Positions 17,782-25,949 of a stretch of 44,029 bases of DNA are shown piece after piece (position 1 is the first letter of the stretch; every line of letters begins with the position of its first letter). Both the position numbers and the translations under genes were made by a program. Below the pieces are notes generated by a model, which searched no databases, was not told where the DNA came from, and saw only the letters and a list, made by a program, of their open reading frames with translations. Source of the DNA: Roseibacillus sp. (GTDB lineage Bacteria > Verrucomicrobiota > Verrucomicrobiia > Verrucomicrobiales > Akkermansiaceae); contig NZAC01000013.1 in assembly GCA_002686085.1 (NCBI GenBank), positions 1 to 44,029 on the forward strand, read 5' to 3'.

Positions 17782-18330
17782 CTACTCCCTAGCGTAAAAC
17801 AGAATCGAGCTCCTGCCGTAGGTCCGTCGATCTATCATCTGCCATCCGGGAGCCTCCATCTCCTTTCGATTAGCCTCCACCTCGATAATCAAGATCCCGT
17901 CATCTGCCAATTGCCCCGCTAGCGATGGATCCTGCATTAACTCACCGGCACAATCTCTACTGCTATTCGATGCGTATGGCGGATCTGCCATAATGAGGTC
18001 AAAACTTTCGTCAGCCGTGAGCAGATACTCATAAGCATCCCCCTCCTGAACTCTGGCACACTCCTCCAAGCCCAGCTTTTCCAGATTCTCCCTGATACAC
18101 CGGGCTGCATCTCGACTTCGCTCCACAAAAACCGCTTTCTCCGCTCCCCTGCTGAGAGCCTCTATTCCTAGAGCCCCGGAGCCCGCGAAAAGATCCAGCA
18201 CTCTGCCTCCCGCAAGACGACCTTGCAGAATTGAAAAAAGGGCCTCCCTCAGCCGGTCGGTGCTGGGCCGCGTCAATTGGGGCGGCACCTTTAAAGGCAT
18301 CCTCCGCGCCCTGCCTGCGATCACTCTCAT
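17782..18330 (-). CDS. rsmD: 16S rRNA (guanine966-N2)-methyltransferase
   Basis: S-adenosylmethionine-dependent methylation of G966 (E. coli numbering) of 16S rRNA. The 182-residue protein has RVIAGRARRM at the N-terminus, TRPSTDRLREALFSIL, the SAM-binding DLFAGSGALGIEALSRGA and the catalytic MADPPY motif. All are in family order and at usual length. Its start overlaps the stop of the upstream AsmA-like gene by 4 bp (ATGA), implying translational coupling. waaA follows after 20 bp. Confidence 0.95.
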   Translation of the reverse strand: MRVIAGRARRMPLKVPPQLTRPSTDRLREALFSILQGRLAGGRVLDLFAGSGALGIEALSRGAEKAVFVERSRDAARCIRENLEKLGLEECARVQEGDAYEYLLTADESFDLIMADPPYASNSSRDCAGELMQDPSLAGQLADDGILIIEVEANRKEMEAPGWQMIDRRTYGRSSILFYARE

Positions 18331-19820
18331 TGGGAAGAAACTGGCTCTGCCGATCTGGCTGTCATTATGTTTTCTGGCTCAAGAGCCTCCTTTCTTAAAA
18401 ACGCGAGCATCCGGCTCCATGCCTGCTCTAAATCCATCCTCTCTCCTTTCCGGCCTACATTGACCTTCGCCTGATTCACCGTTCCCTCCAATACGATGTC
18501 TCTGTAGTAGCGATCTGGAGTTTCCATCGGCATAAGCCAGGATCTAGTCCACCCGCCTGTCCACAACGCTCCAATCGCAAACCGGGTCAGTGTCGACGCA
18601 TAATCCTGATCCGCAACGATACGCATCACCCCTCCAAGCTGGCCATTGGGCAGTAGAACTCCATTACCCAGAAGAGACAAACGTTCACTCTGGAGCCGGG
18701 CATCAAGAACATTAAACCTTCCCCCGCGCACTACCGCCATCATTCGCCCTTCACTGAAGAGCACATCTTGGTTTGTTCCATCACGCCCCAGAGAGATGCC
18801 CCGTGCGTCCACTGCGAGATCACCCCTCCAGCTGGACAGCAGAGTCAGACTGCCACTGAGCGCACCTCGAAGGCTTAATCGCTTCGCCCCGAGCTTCACC
18901 CCCACACCAGATGGCAGAGCGATTTCGTTAGAAGGCCGATCGCCTGCAGGAATATCAATCCGAACGGCAAAACGTGGCGTGCCCAGCATCTGAAGAACAC
19001 CCTCACTACGAATCGTAAAGCCATTCCACACAACCTCCGCTGGAGGCAGCTTGAGAGAGGGATGCTGCCATTCTACGCTGCTAGCCCAGTCCATTTTGAA
19101 AAAATGCGACCCGACAGAAAGCCCCTCACACCGAATCAACCCGGAAGAATCTTTCCCTCCCAGCGGTAATTCTCCGCTCAAATTGCGCAGCTTCAATGCA
19201 GGGTTCCCATCCGCTTCGTTGGAATACACCTCAATATCGCATTGATCTATGATCACCCTGAAAGATGAGGCCGCCGCGAGACTTGCTTTTTTGTGTTCTA
19301 AGGAGGGTCTGGCCTTCTGCTTTTTATTTGCTGTCTTGCGCTCGCTCTCTTGTCTTTCTACCGGGGGCACAGGCACAGGCGAAGGTTTTGAATCCATCGC
19401 TTTGGACTGATTTTCCTCATCGCCAAGCAGGAAAAGTAGCTCCATCGGAATTGCAATCTGCCCACTTCGAACCCTGACCTCTCTCAGATCTAATGCCCCT
19501 CGTAGCAGAGAGCCCCAGTGTAGTTTTATATCCAGCTCAGCCCGGCAGAGAGAGTGCACGGACGAGCTGCCCCCTGCCGCCGTCCCCTCAACAACGACCT
19601 TTCTAACCTGCACCCCTGTCCAGGGCGTCCAAGAAAGAGATCCAATCTCCCAGCTGACACCACTCCGATTCCTCAGCCGCTTCTCGAGCTTTCCTTTTAC
19701 TGCTCCCATCTGCAAAGCAAGATTGGAGATGAGCAGGGATCCAGCAAAGAAGACCACTAAAGGCACCACACACCAGCGGATACCCAGATTCCAAAAAGAT
19801 GCTCGCCGACTATTTTTCAA
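18327..19820 (-). CDS. AsmA-like membrane-anchored protein
   Basis: A 497-residue protein with one N-terminal membrane helix (about residues 11-33) and a long beta-rich periplasmic part. The start of the soluble region (GVSWEIGSLSWTPWTGVQVRKVVVEG) is the pattern seen in AsmA/TamB/DUF748-type proteins, which bridge or influence the outer membrane in Gram-negatives. A charged low-complexity stretch (about residues 145-185, Lys/Glu/Pro-rich) interrupts it. The C-terminus shows a second AsmA-like strand series and a helix. It is coupled to rsmD by a 4-bp overlap. Assignment to the AsmA clan is by pattern only. Transport of lipids or assembly of envelope polymers is inference. Confidence 0.55.
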   Translation of the reverse strand: MKNSRRASFWNLGIRWCVVPLVVFFAGSLLISNLALQMGAVKGKLEKRLRNRSGVSWEIGSLSWTPWTGVQVRKVVVEGTAAGGSSSVHSLCRAELDIKLHWGSLLRGALDLREVRVRSGQIAIPMELLFLLGDEENQSKAMDSKPSPVPVPPVERQESERKTANKKQKARPSLEHKKASLAAASSFRVIIDQCDIEVYSNEADGNPALKLRNLSGELPLGGKDSSGLIRCEGLSVGSHFFKMDWASSVEWQHPSLKLPPAEVVWNGFTIRSEGVLQMLGTPRFAVRIDIPAGDRPSNEIALPSGVGVKLGAKRLSLRGALSGSLTLLSSWRGDLAVDARGISLGRDGTNQDVLFSEGRMMAVVRGGRFNVLDARLQSERLSLLGNGVLLPNGQLGGVMRIVADQDYASTLTRFAIGALWTGGWTRSWLMPMETPDRYYRDIVLEGTVNQAKVNVGRKGERMDLEQAWSRMLAFLRKEALEPENIMTARSAEPVSSQ

Positions 19821-19833
19821 AAACGAGGAGGCG

Positions 19834-20553
19834 CTATTTTCCTTTCATGGGAAATCTGATCACCATGCTTCTATCGAAGAGAAGCTTTCCCGTAGAAGAG
19901 GTTTCCTGCAGCCGGTAGACAAGAATTCCCCATTTGGTCCCTACCAACGTGCCAATACCAAAATTCTCTTTTATTTTTCCAAGGGTATCCTCCTCCTGGA
20001 ATCTCCACTCGTGGCCGGTCCACCTGCCCAGAATACTGCGTGGATCGGCATCAATATCCTTGAGACGGGCAAGCTCTCCATTCGGTGATTTCACCACATC
20101 CTTACCCTGCTGGTATCGCAGGAGCGAAAGAGGCGCTCCTTTACCCGAAACACGAATCATCCACTCGCCCGGCTTGGCCTGCTCCAATCTCACCACTACA
20201 TTTCCATCTTTCACCGGCACCATCTTCCTCTCATCCCACAACTTATTGTAGTCTGCATAATCCTCTTTGCTTAGGCCCAGTTTTTCATGGAAAGGCAATG
20301 GGATCCCTGGCTTGGCACTCTTGGAGTACACTTTAAACCATGCAGGGTCTGCCCGCGCAGCCTCTTCCACCTTTGCAACATACCGGTTAATTTCCTTTGG
20401 AGGTTCAACCACGACCATCTGCCCCCTTGCAGAAGTTCCCAGCTCAAGGTAGTTGCTGAATACCTCAGGTGCCTCCTGAGCTACGGCTTCCAGAGCGAGC
20501 AGCGCATGGGCAGCCACCGCTGCGACACCTAATGATCTGATGACTTGTTTCAT
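19834..20553 (-). CDS. Secreted protein of unknown function
   Basis: No family is recognised. ATG at 20553 gives 239 residues with a typical signal peptide (MKQVIRSLGVAAVAAHALLA-LEAVAQ). The frame extends to a TTG at 20640, but that puts about 29 unlikely residues ahead of the signal. The mature part has a Pro/Lys-rich segment (AKPGIPLPFHEKLGLSKEDY) and a C-terminal domain with alternating hydrophobic residues and GRWTGHEWRFQEEDTLG. It is probably a periplasmic or outer-membrane-associated beta protein. It sits between a single-pass membrane protein and the AsmA-like gene (13 bp gap), which suggests an envelope role. Confidence 0.6.
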   Translation of the reverse strand: MKQVIRSLGVAAVAAHALLALEAVAQEAPEVFSNYLELGTSARGQMVVVEPPKEINRYVAKVEEAARADPAWFKVYSKSAKPGIPLPFHEKLGLSKEDYADYNKLWDERKMVPVKDGNVVVRLEQAKPGEWMIRVSGKGAPLSLLRYQQGKDVVKSPNGELARLKDIDADPRSILGRWTGHEWRFQEEDTLGKIKENFGIGTLVGTKWGILVYRLQETSSTGKLLFDRSMVIRFPMKGK

Positions 20554-20658
20554 TATCGATTTGTTTACGAGCACGCCGACGCAGATCCAATAAAAACCGT
20601 CGGGATGAGAGGTTCTATCACCCCCGAACCGCCCCCGCAACCAGACTGATTACAATCC

Positions 20659-21738
20659 TCAAGGATCCGTATGCCTCTCCTCGCCGGACCAAACCCAGGA
20701 GGTCGCCAGAACTTTCTCGATCAGGACAGACCGGACGGACTTTGTATGCTGGGAGAAGCGTAACTGAACGAGCACAGGAAGCCCCTCTTCTTTCTCTTCA
20801 AGAAGCGCAAGTAACCCCCGCCCTTCAACACTACTCCTGTCGGCATATCCAAAAAGAAACTCATCATCTTCCCTGAACGTCAGCTTGAAAGACTGGTAGC
20901 GACTCTGGTCAGAAAACTCAAAACTGTAGAACGAGTCCAGCTGTGCGTAGGCCCGGAATGCCATCGATTTATTTGGCTTATTTTTAATATAAGTAGCGAT
21001 TTCCACTGGCTGGTAGGTCACCTCCGACTCCCAGTCAAAACGAAGCTCACCATCCTCACAATCCTCCACCAGCAATAGCCCCAGCTCTTCTTTCCCCTCG
21101 ACGGCTACCTCCACAACGAAGAAAGGGCGTTTACCTACCTCGGTCGGGCGGATGTTCTTGATTACGCTCACCTTCTCAGCTGTCAGCGGGCGACGCTGGT
21201 AATAATCTTTCATCAAGGGAAGCACCCTTCCTCGATTTCTCACATACCTTGCCTTTTCCTCAACCGAAGAGGCTCGCATATACGCATCCGCTCGGGTTTC
21301 CAGGCGCTCGAGCCACCTCTCGGCAGACACCGTTTTCAAGGCACTCCTTTCATTCCACGTATCGGCGGCAACCTCTCTACTTTTCAAATGACCAGCTCCA
21401 TTATTCAGCGTCGTCACACCCCACACTCCAAGAAGAATAAGAAGGACGACTATTAAGGCTAACCATCCCATCGGAATCGCCCCCGTGCTTGCTCCTTCCG
21501 GAGTATCCCATCCCACCCCAAGATCCTCTACCGCGGAATCTAATTTCAGCTTACCCTCACCCGGAAATTCAGGCCCGGGCATCATACTATCCAAGGAGGC
21601 GTTTTCAGGGCTCAGATCTCTTCTCGCCTGCCCCGCTTCCCGGCTCTCTGCACCCTGCACAGGCAGCCGAATCACCTGCGAGGACTCATCTGGAGCCACA
21701 TCCTCGCTTCGCTTTCCAAGTCCGTCTTCCTCAGCCAT
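20659..21738 (-). CDS. Single-pass membrane protein of unknown function
   Basis: A 359-residue protein with no recognised family. About 90 N-terminal residues are hydrophilic, acidic and Pro/Ser/Glu-rich and should be cytoplasmic. One strong membrane helix follows (IPMGWLALIVVLLILLGVWG, about residues 87-106). The remaining 250 residues form a mixed alpha/beta extracytoplasmic domain with no cysteines in obvious ligand positions. It is the first gene of the minus-strand run ending in waaA, divergent from the glycosyltransferase gene across 124 bp. The long disordered cytoplasmic tail may be a partner-binding segment. Confidence 0.6.
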   Translation of the reverse strand: MAEEDGLGKRSEDVAPDESSQVIRLPVQGAESREAGQARRDLSPENASLDSMMPGPEFPGEGKLKLDSAVEDLGVGWDTPEGASTGAIPMGWLALIVVLLILLGVWGVTTLNNGAGHLKSREVAADTWNERSALKTVSAERWLERLETRADAYMRASSVEEKARYVRNRGRVLPLMKDYYQRRPLTAEKVSVIKNIRPTEVGKRPFFVVEVAVEGKEELGLLLVEDCEDGELRFDWESEVTYQPVEIATYIKNKPNKSMAFRAYAQLDSFYSFEFSDQSRYQSFKLTFREDDEFLFGYADRSSVEGRGLLALLEEKEEGLPVLVQLRFSQHTKSVRSVLIEKVLATSWVWSGEERHTDP

Positions 21739-21862
21739 TGAAGAGAGCTCAGACTGCTCGCAATTCCCGCTGCTGACAACCCTAGACCTTTAGGCTTTCG
21801 AGGAGAAATATTCACGAGACCTTACTGGCCGAAGCCCAAACCCTGTTCTACAACTGACCTCG

Positions 21863-23002
21863 ATGACCCATTCCCGTCCAGTCCGCGTGCTAATAGCAAC
21901 TGCTGGCTTCGGCGACGGGCACAATACTGCAGCCCGGGGAATCGCCATGGCCTTGGAAGGTCGAGCTGACTCCCTGATCATAGATCCTTCCGCAAAGGCT
22001 ACCCCGCGCTTTAACAATCTTCTCCGAGCAACCTACCGCTTTATCACCACGTATTTACCAGACACATGGGAGAAGATTTACGATGGCGTGGAACAAAGAG
22101 ACTTCTCGCAGCAGAAATTTCCTTTCAGACGCCGGATGCAGCAAACTTTTACTCTGCAGGTTAACGAGTTTGATCCTGATATTATTGTCTCCACCTTTCC
22201 TCTCTATCCCTACTTCTTTGAGCATTATGTCCGAGAGGGTGGCCGACCCCGACCTGTCATCACTATCGTCACTGACTCAATTAAAATTAATGCTTCATGG
22301 CGGAAAGCCCCAACTGATTTCTGGATCGTCACCGATGAGGAGACCAAAAAGCGCATGGAGGCAAAGAAAATATCTGGGGACAAAATTCTCAATGTCGGAT
22401 TCCCCGTAAATTCACTTCTGAACACGCTTAAGCCTCTTCCTCCAACCGCTTCGGCAACTCCCTTCCGGATCTTATATTTTCCAACGGCGAGCAAAACAGC
22501 GATGTCTGATACGGCTCAGGCTATTCTTGAAGGCAGGCAATGGCCTACTGAGTTGACTATTGTCCTCGGGCGAAACCTGCGGCGTCTTTACCGTTCCGCC
22601 TGTGAAATAAAAAAACGTTATCCGGGTCGAGTGCGAATCAAGGGGTGGTCCCGTAAGGTGCCACAACTTCTCTGTGAACATCATCTGGTTGTGGGAAAGG
22701 CAGGAGGAGCAACCGTGCATGAGTCACTTGCGGCATGCTGCCCCATGCTCATCAGGCACCTTGTCCCCGGACAAGAAGAGGGCAACCTTGAACTTCTCCA
22801 GAAAATTGGAGGCGGATCTCTTGCCGACACTGAGGCCACTCTTACCGCTGCCCTGGATGCGCTTCTCGCCGAACAAGCCTCACTTTGGAGGAGACAAAAA
22901 GAGAGCCTTTCCCTCCACGCCCGGCCCAACGCAGCCGAAAATGCGGCAAACTTCATTCTGGAAACCGCCCTAAAAAGCCACCAAGCAGCTACGAGAAAAT
23001 AA
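21863..23002 (+). CDS. MGDG-synthase/UgtP-type glycosyltransferase (GT28)
   Basis: Predicted to transfer a sugar from a UDP-sugar to a membrane lipid such as diacylglycerol, in the group that includes plant MGDG synthase and Bacillus UgtP. The 379-residue protein opens with RVLIATAGFGDGHNTAARGI, the MGDG-synthase N-terminal signature. VSTFPLYPYFFEHY and VTDSIKINASW follow, then the donor-site loop VGKAGGATVHESLAACCPMLI and PGQEEGNLELL near the C-terminus. There is no membrane helix, so it is likely peripheral on the inner membrane. It is divergent from the unknown membrane-protein gene. Sugar and acceptor are not determinable. Confidence 0.83.
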   Translation: MTHSRPVRVLIATAGFGDGHNTAARGIAMALEGRADSLIIDPSAKATPRFNNLLRATYRFITTYLPDTWEKIYDGVEQRDFSQQKFPFRRRMQQTFTLQVNEFDPDIIVSTFPLYPYFFEHYVREGGRPRPVITIVTDSIKINASWRKAPTDFWIVTDEETKKRMEAKKISGDKILNVGFPVNSLLNTLKPLPPTASATPFRILYFPTASKTAMSDTAQAILEGRQWPTELTIVLGRNLRRLYRSACEIKKRYPGRVRIKGWSRKVPQLLCEHHLVVGKAGGATVHESLAACCPMLIRHLVPGQEEGNLELLQKIGGGSLADTEATLTAALDALLAEQASLWRRQKESLSLHARPNAAENAANFILETALKSHQAATRK

Positions 23003-23090
23003 ACAAATCCCTCCCACCACGCTTACGCGTCCGCAAATGATGATTACTTTGAACCGGAAACCCGCGATGGGGAATTATTGACCGCTTCCA

Positions 23091-23124
23091 GAGACCGAAG
23101 CCTGTTTCTCCCGGCAGCGGTCTC
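23091..23124. repeat. Inverted repeat between converging genes
   Basis: A 7-bp perfect stem GAGACCG/CGGTCTC, with an inner GCC/GGC pair set, lies in the 157-bp gap between two converging genes. Neither strand shows a T-run next to it, so a role as an intrinsic terminator is weak; it could work with Rho or be chance. Confidence 0.35.
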
Positions 23125-23159
23125 ACCAACCCAGTTAATAATCAATTCGCTAGCAGGTC

Positions 23160-24578
23160 TCAAGGATCCTGAGTCTCGCGCTGCTCTGAAAAAAGGCGCT
23201 GCATGGAATCCATGTAGACACCAATTGGACCTTCGTTTTTGCCGGACATGACCTCCAGACGGCTCTTCAAGTCAATGAAGCTGTCGAATTCGCCGGTCAA
23301 TTCCTGAGAGCTCGTAATGCGATACCATTCCAAATAGTCCCGTGTCCGATTCCCGAGGGCAGCGAGACGGTCCCGCTCAGCCTGAAGATTCTGAAGGCGC
23401 TCCGCTATCTGTTTGTCCTTGTCGCTAACGATCTCTCCAAGAAGGAGAAGGTATTCCCGTAAGATGGGCCGATGCGCAGGGAACGCACGGTAAAAAAACT
23501 GACGAAGTCTCTCCGCTACCGGGAGAATACAGGCTTCTCTCTCCGTGATTGGAAGCGCCAAGAGATCCCGAAATTCATGCGCCCCTATCGTGATCAAGCT
23601 TCCGGTGGAATCATTAAAACATACCTTTAGAATCTCCCTTAGCTGCCTCTCTGTCTCATTAATGTTCAACACGTAGGGAAATGGCTTTTCTGCCATCTGT
23701 GCCAGCTGCAGAGCCCACCACTTTGAAAGACTTTCTGGCCCCAAGTTCATACCAGGGAAATGCTTCCTCACGAGCGCTACCTGATCGCCTTCAAAGGTGG
23801 ACATCTCTCTCAGCATCAATCGCATCGATTCTTGGCCTCCATCCTGCTCGAGCAGGGACATGACCAGTGCCCCGGATGACGCCTGAAAGGCCGCTTCTGA
23901 GATCGGATCCATACCCTCCAGCCGCTTAACCTGCATAATTTTCTCAACGGGATAGAGCTCATTCTTATCGAAGAGCGCTTGATACATGACGTATTCGCGT
24001 GCTCCCTCTTTCCACCGGAGACTCTCTTGCATTCCCGCTACCAGCCAAAGCGGGACCCCAACTGACTCCACCGCCTCACCCGCACGACCTCTCAGTCCGT
24101 ATTCAATGAGCAAAACCTCGAGGAGAGCCCTCTCTAACCCACGAGGCTTACCTCGCGCGAGCGACATTTCGATTTGAATCCTATATCCACCGGGAACCGC
24201 AAAATATGCCATCTTGATTGGGCCTTCCTCTTCACGCAGCTGAATGACGATGGAGTGCTCCCATTGCTCATTCTCTCTCCCAATCGTTTCTATTAAAGCC
24301 TTCCTTACGCCTTCTGCAAGGGAAGCCAATGCAACACGAGTCGAGAAGTCAGCCCCGTAGACAACAAACTGGCGCGACTCGCTCTCAGTCTTCGCAACCT
24401 TCGTCCGAGAATCCTCCTCCCCGGGCAGGTCAGCCGCGACGGAGGACACCGGTGCCTGAAGTTCAGCTTCGGACAACTGCTCATCCAACAGAGCAGGACC
24501 CTCTTCCTGACAGCGGACCTCAGGAAGAATGAAAGCAACCCACAGGATGCAGGCTAAGGATCGACGAGCAATATTCAC
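23160..24578 (-). CDS. Secreted protein resembling an inactive peptidase MA-like domain
   Basis: Unknown function. GTG at 24578 gives about 472 residues beginning NIARRSLACILWVAFILPEVRC, a plausible signal peptide. The frame extends to an ATG at 24677, which would add 33 residues before that signal. Residues about 70-215 recall the gluzincin/peptidase-MA layout: a beta sheet, a helix, then VPLWLVAGMQESLRW like the WLxEGxA motif that follows the active site. The helix that should carry HExxH reads LEVLL, so no zinc site is seen. The rest is helical with a C-terminal coiled coil (KQIAERLQNLQAERDRLAAL). It follows the small membrane-protein gene in the same direction. Confidence 0.55.
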   Translation of the reverse strand: MNIARRSLACILWVAFILPEVRCQEEGPALLDEQLSEAELQAPVSSVAADLPGEEDSRTKVAKTESESRQFVVYGADFSTRVALASLAEGVRKALIETIGRENEQWEHSIVIQLREEEGPIKMAYFAVPGGYRIQIEMSLARGKPRGLERALLEVLLIEYGLRGRAGEAVESVGVPLWLVAGMQESLRWKEGAREYVMYQALFDKNELYPVEKIMQVKRLEGMDPISEAAFQASSGALVMSLLEQDGGQESMRLMLREMSTFEGDQVALVRKHFPGMNLGPESLSKWWALQLAQMAEKPFPYVLNINETERQLREILKVCFNDSTGSLITIGAHEFRDLLALPITEREACILPVAERLRQFFYRAFPAHRPILREYLLLLGEIVSDKDKQIAERLQNLQAERDRLAALGNRTRDYLEWYRITSSQELTGEFDSFIDLKSRLEVMSGKNEGPIGVYMDSMQRLFSEQRETQDP

Positions 24579-24707
24579 GCAAATTGGGAGAATTACTAAT
24601 GACTCACGGAATCCCGAATTGCAAGAAGGCAGCACATTTGAGAGTACCCCAATCAAATCCTTACAGGGTTTCCTCATCGCTCACGACGCAGGGCGGATCA
24701 GCAATGA

Positions 24708-25427
24708 TCAGGCCTTAGGCTTGAGGGAGGGCTCGTCAGGTGGAGACAACTCGAGGACGCCATCGGACACCTTGATCTGAAACCTTCCGCGAAACATGTC
24801 CCAGATCTGCTGAGTCTCCGCTCCGTAGGCCTCACGAAGAGAGACAAAGGAGGAGTTAGTGAGAAGCATAAAACCGTTGAGAACCTTCGCACGACCCCAC
24901 TTGCCTTTCCCCCTGCTTACAGTTGTATTAATTCCTCCGTCTTCCTGAGCTGTCTGCTCCGGCTCTAGCAGCATCGAGATCGTATGACGCTTACCCCAGA
25001 CTTCTCGCTCGATAATCACCTCAACTATATTTTCCTGCAACCTCACCCACACTCCCCGTGCTGTGACGAAACTCTCGAACCATCCGCCCTGCTCAAATTT
25101 AAGAGTTCGACGAATGTAGTTGTTAATCTGTTCCTCAGTGAGGCGAACTCCATTCTTATTCCGTGCCGCATTTTCCAAAAGATTGGCTAGATTAGGCCCG
25201 CCGGGAATCACCGCCGAAGAATCCTCAACATACCCGTCAACGTCGGAAAGATCCTGAGGATCGAAAGAGACAAGCGCCAGCAAACCGATTCCCACCAGCC
25301 CGAGGAGAGAGATATAAAACAAATTCCTGAAGAACAGGGCTTTCCGCGTAGGGGACGGGGGAGACTTACGCTCTGTCTTCTCGCCCGAACTATTACTCTG
25401 CCCGGTATCGTTATCCTTATCGGCCAT
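24708..25427 (-). CDS. Small single-pass membrane protein of unknown function
   Basis: A 239-residue protein with no recognised family. A hydrophilic N-terminus of about 30 residues (Asp/Ser/Lys/Pro-rich) is followed by one membrane helix (ALFFRNLFYISLLGLVGIGLL, about residues 30-52). An extracytoplasmic domain contains VRLTEEQINNYIRRTLKFEQ and a strand-rich part with VWVRLQENIVEVIIEREVWG. The pattern of a short helix then paired strands resembles small lipid-binding or secretion-associated domains, but this is only a guess. The tail is Pro/Ser-rich. It is probably transcribed with the FmdB gene upstream (73 bp) and the peptidase-like gene downstream. Confidence 0.6.
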   Translation of the reverse strand: MADKDNDTGQSNSSGEKTERKSPPSPTRKALFFRNLFYISLLGLVGIGLLALVSFDPQDLSDVDGYVEDSSAVIPGGPNLANLLENAARNKNGVRLTEEQINNYIRRTLKFEQGGWFESFVTARGVWVRLQENIVEVIIEREVWGKRHTISMLLEPEQTAQEDGGINTTVSRGKGKWGRAKVLNGFMLLTNSSFVSLREAYGAETQQIWDMFRGRFQIKVSDGVLELSPPDEPSLKPKA

Positions 25428-25500
25428 CTTTGAATCTTAAGTATTTCGTATCGCGGTGAAGCTGTCGAGACCTCAGACCGCCAGGAGCACCTTGATTCGT

Positions 25501-25824
25501 TCAATCTGACTTGGATGAGCTCCCGCCACTACCCGCCCCACTGTCACCCTTTGATCCCGAGCCGGAGGCATCAGATGATTTTGATTCCTTCGGCTTTGAC
25601 GCTTCTGACTCTTTCTTCGCCCCACTTTTATAGGATTCACTACGGTAATCCGTCTCATAAAATCCGCCTCCCTTGAAGATGATCCCTGCGCCCGTACCCA
25701 GCAATCGCTTCACCGGCCCATCACAATCATCCTTCGGGCAATCGCGCAGCTTTTCATCATTCATGCTCTGGAAAAACTCGAAGCGGTGTCCGCATTCTTC
25801 GCATAGATAATCGTAAGTCGGCAT
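25501..25824 (-). CDS. FmdB/CxxC family zinc-ribbon regulatory-type protein
   Basis: A 107-residue protein. MPTYDYLCEECGHRFE with CPKDDC forms the CxxC...CxxxxC zinc ribbon. LLGTGAGIIFKGGGFYETDY is the conserved segment of the FmdB (CxxC_CXXC_SSSS) family. The last 40 residues are Ser/Gly/Lys low complexity, also typical. ATG at 25824 matches the family start, and the upstream frame to 25929 is spurious. Function in the family is poorly defined; it was named from a putative formamidase regulator. It is divergent from the sulfatase-fold gene. Confidence 0.88.
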   Translation of the reverse strand: MPTYDYLCEECGHRFEFFQSMNDEKLRDCPKDDCDGPVKRLLGTGAGIIFKGGGFYETDYRSESYKSGAKKESEASKPKESKSSDASGSGSKGDSGAGSGGSSSKSD

Positions 25825-25949
25825 GAAGAATGTGTAAAAAACACCAAGAACGAACCTTTGCAAGTTGGATGTCATCCAGATCCTCTTGCATCCATGCAAA
25901 AGAGTGGGACACTCGCCCCTTCCCCCCACTCACTGAAACTAAGAAACCC

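Noticed and set aside
23091-23124. Bidirectional intrinsic terminator between converging genes
   Set aside because: The stem is real but there is no T-run on either strand, so it is listed only as an inverted repeat.
25830-25949. Upstream start (ATG at 25830) for the sulfatase-fold gene
   Set aside because: It would add 40 residues with no conserved look and place the coding start against the FmdB start and promoter region. The ATG at 25950 directly precedes the membrane domain.
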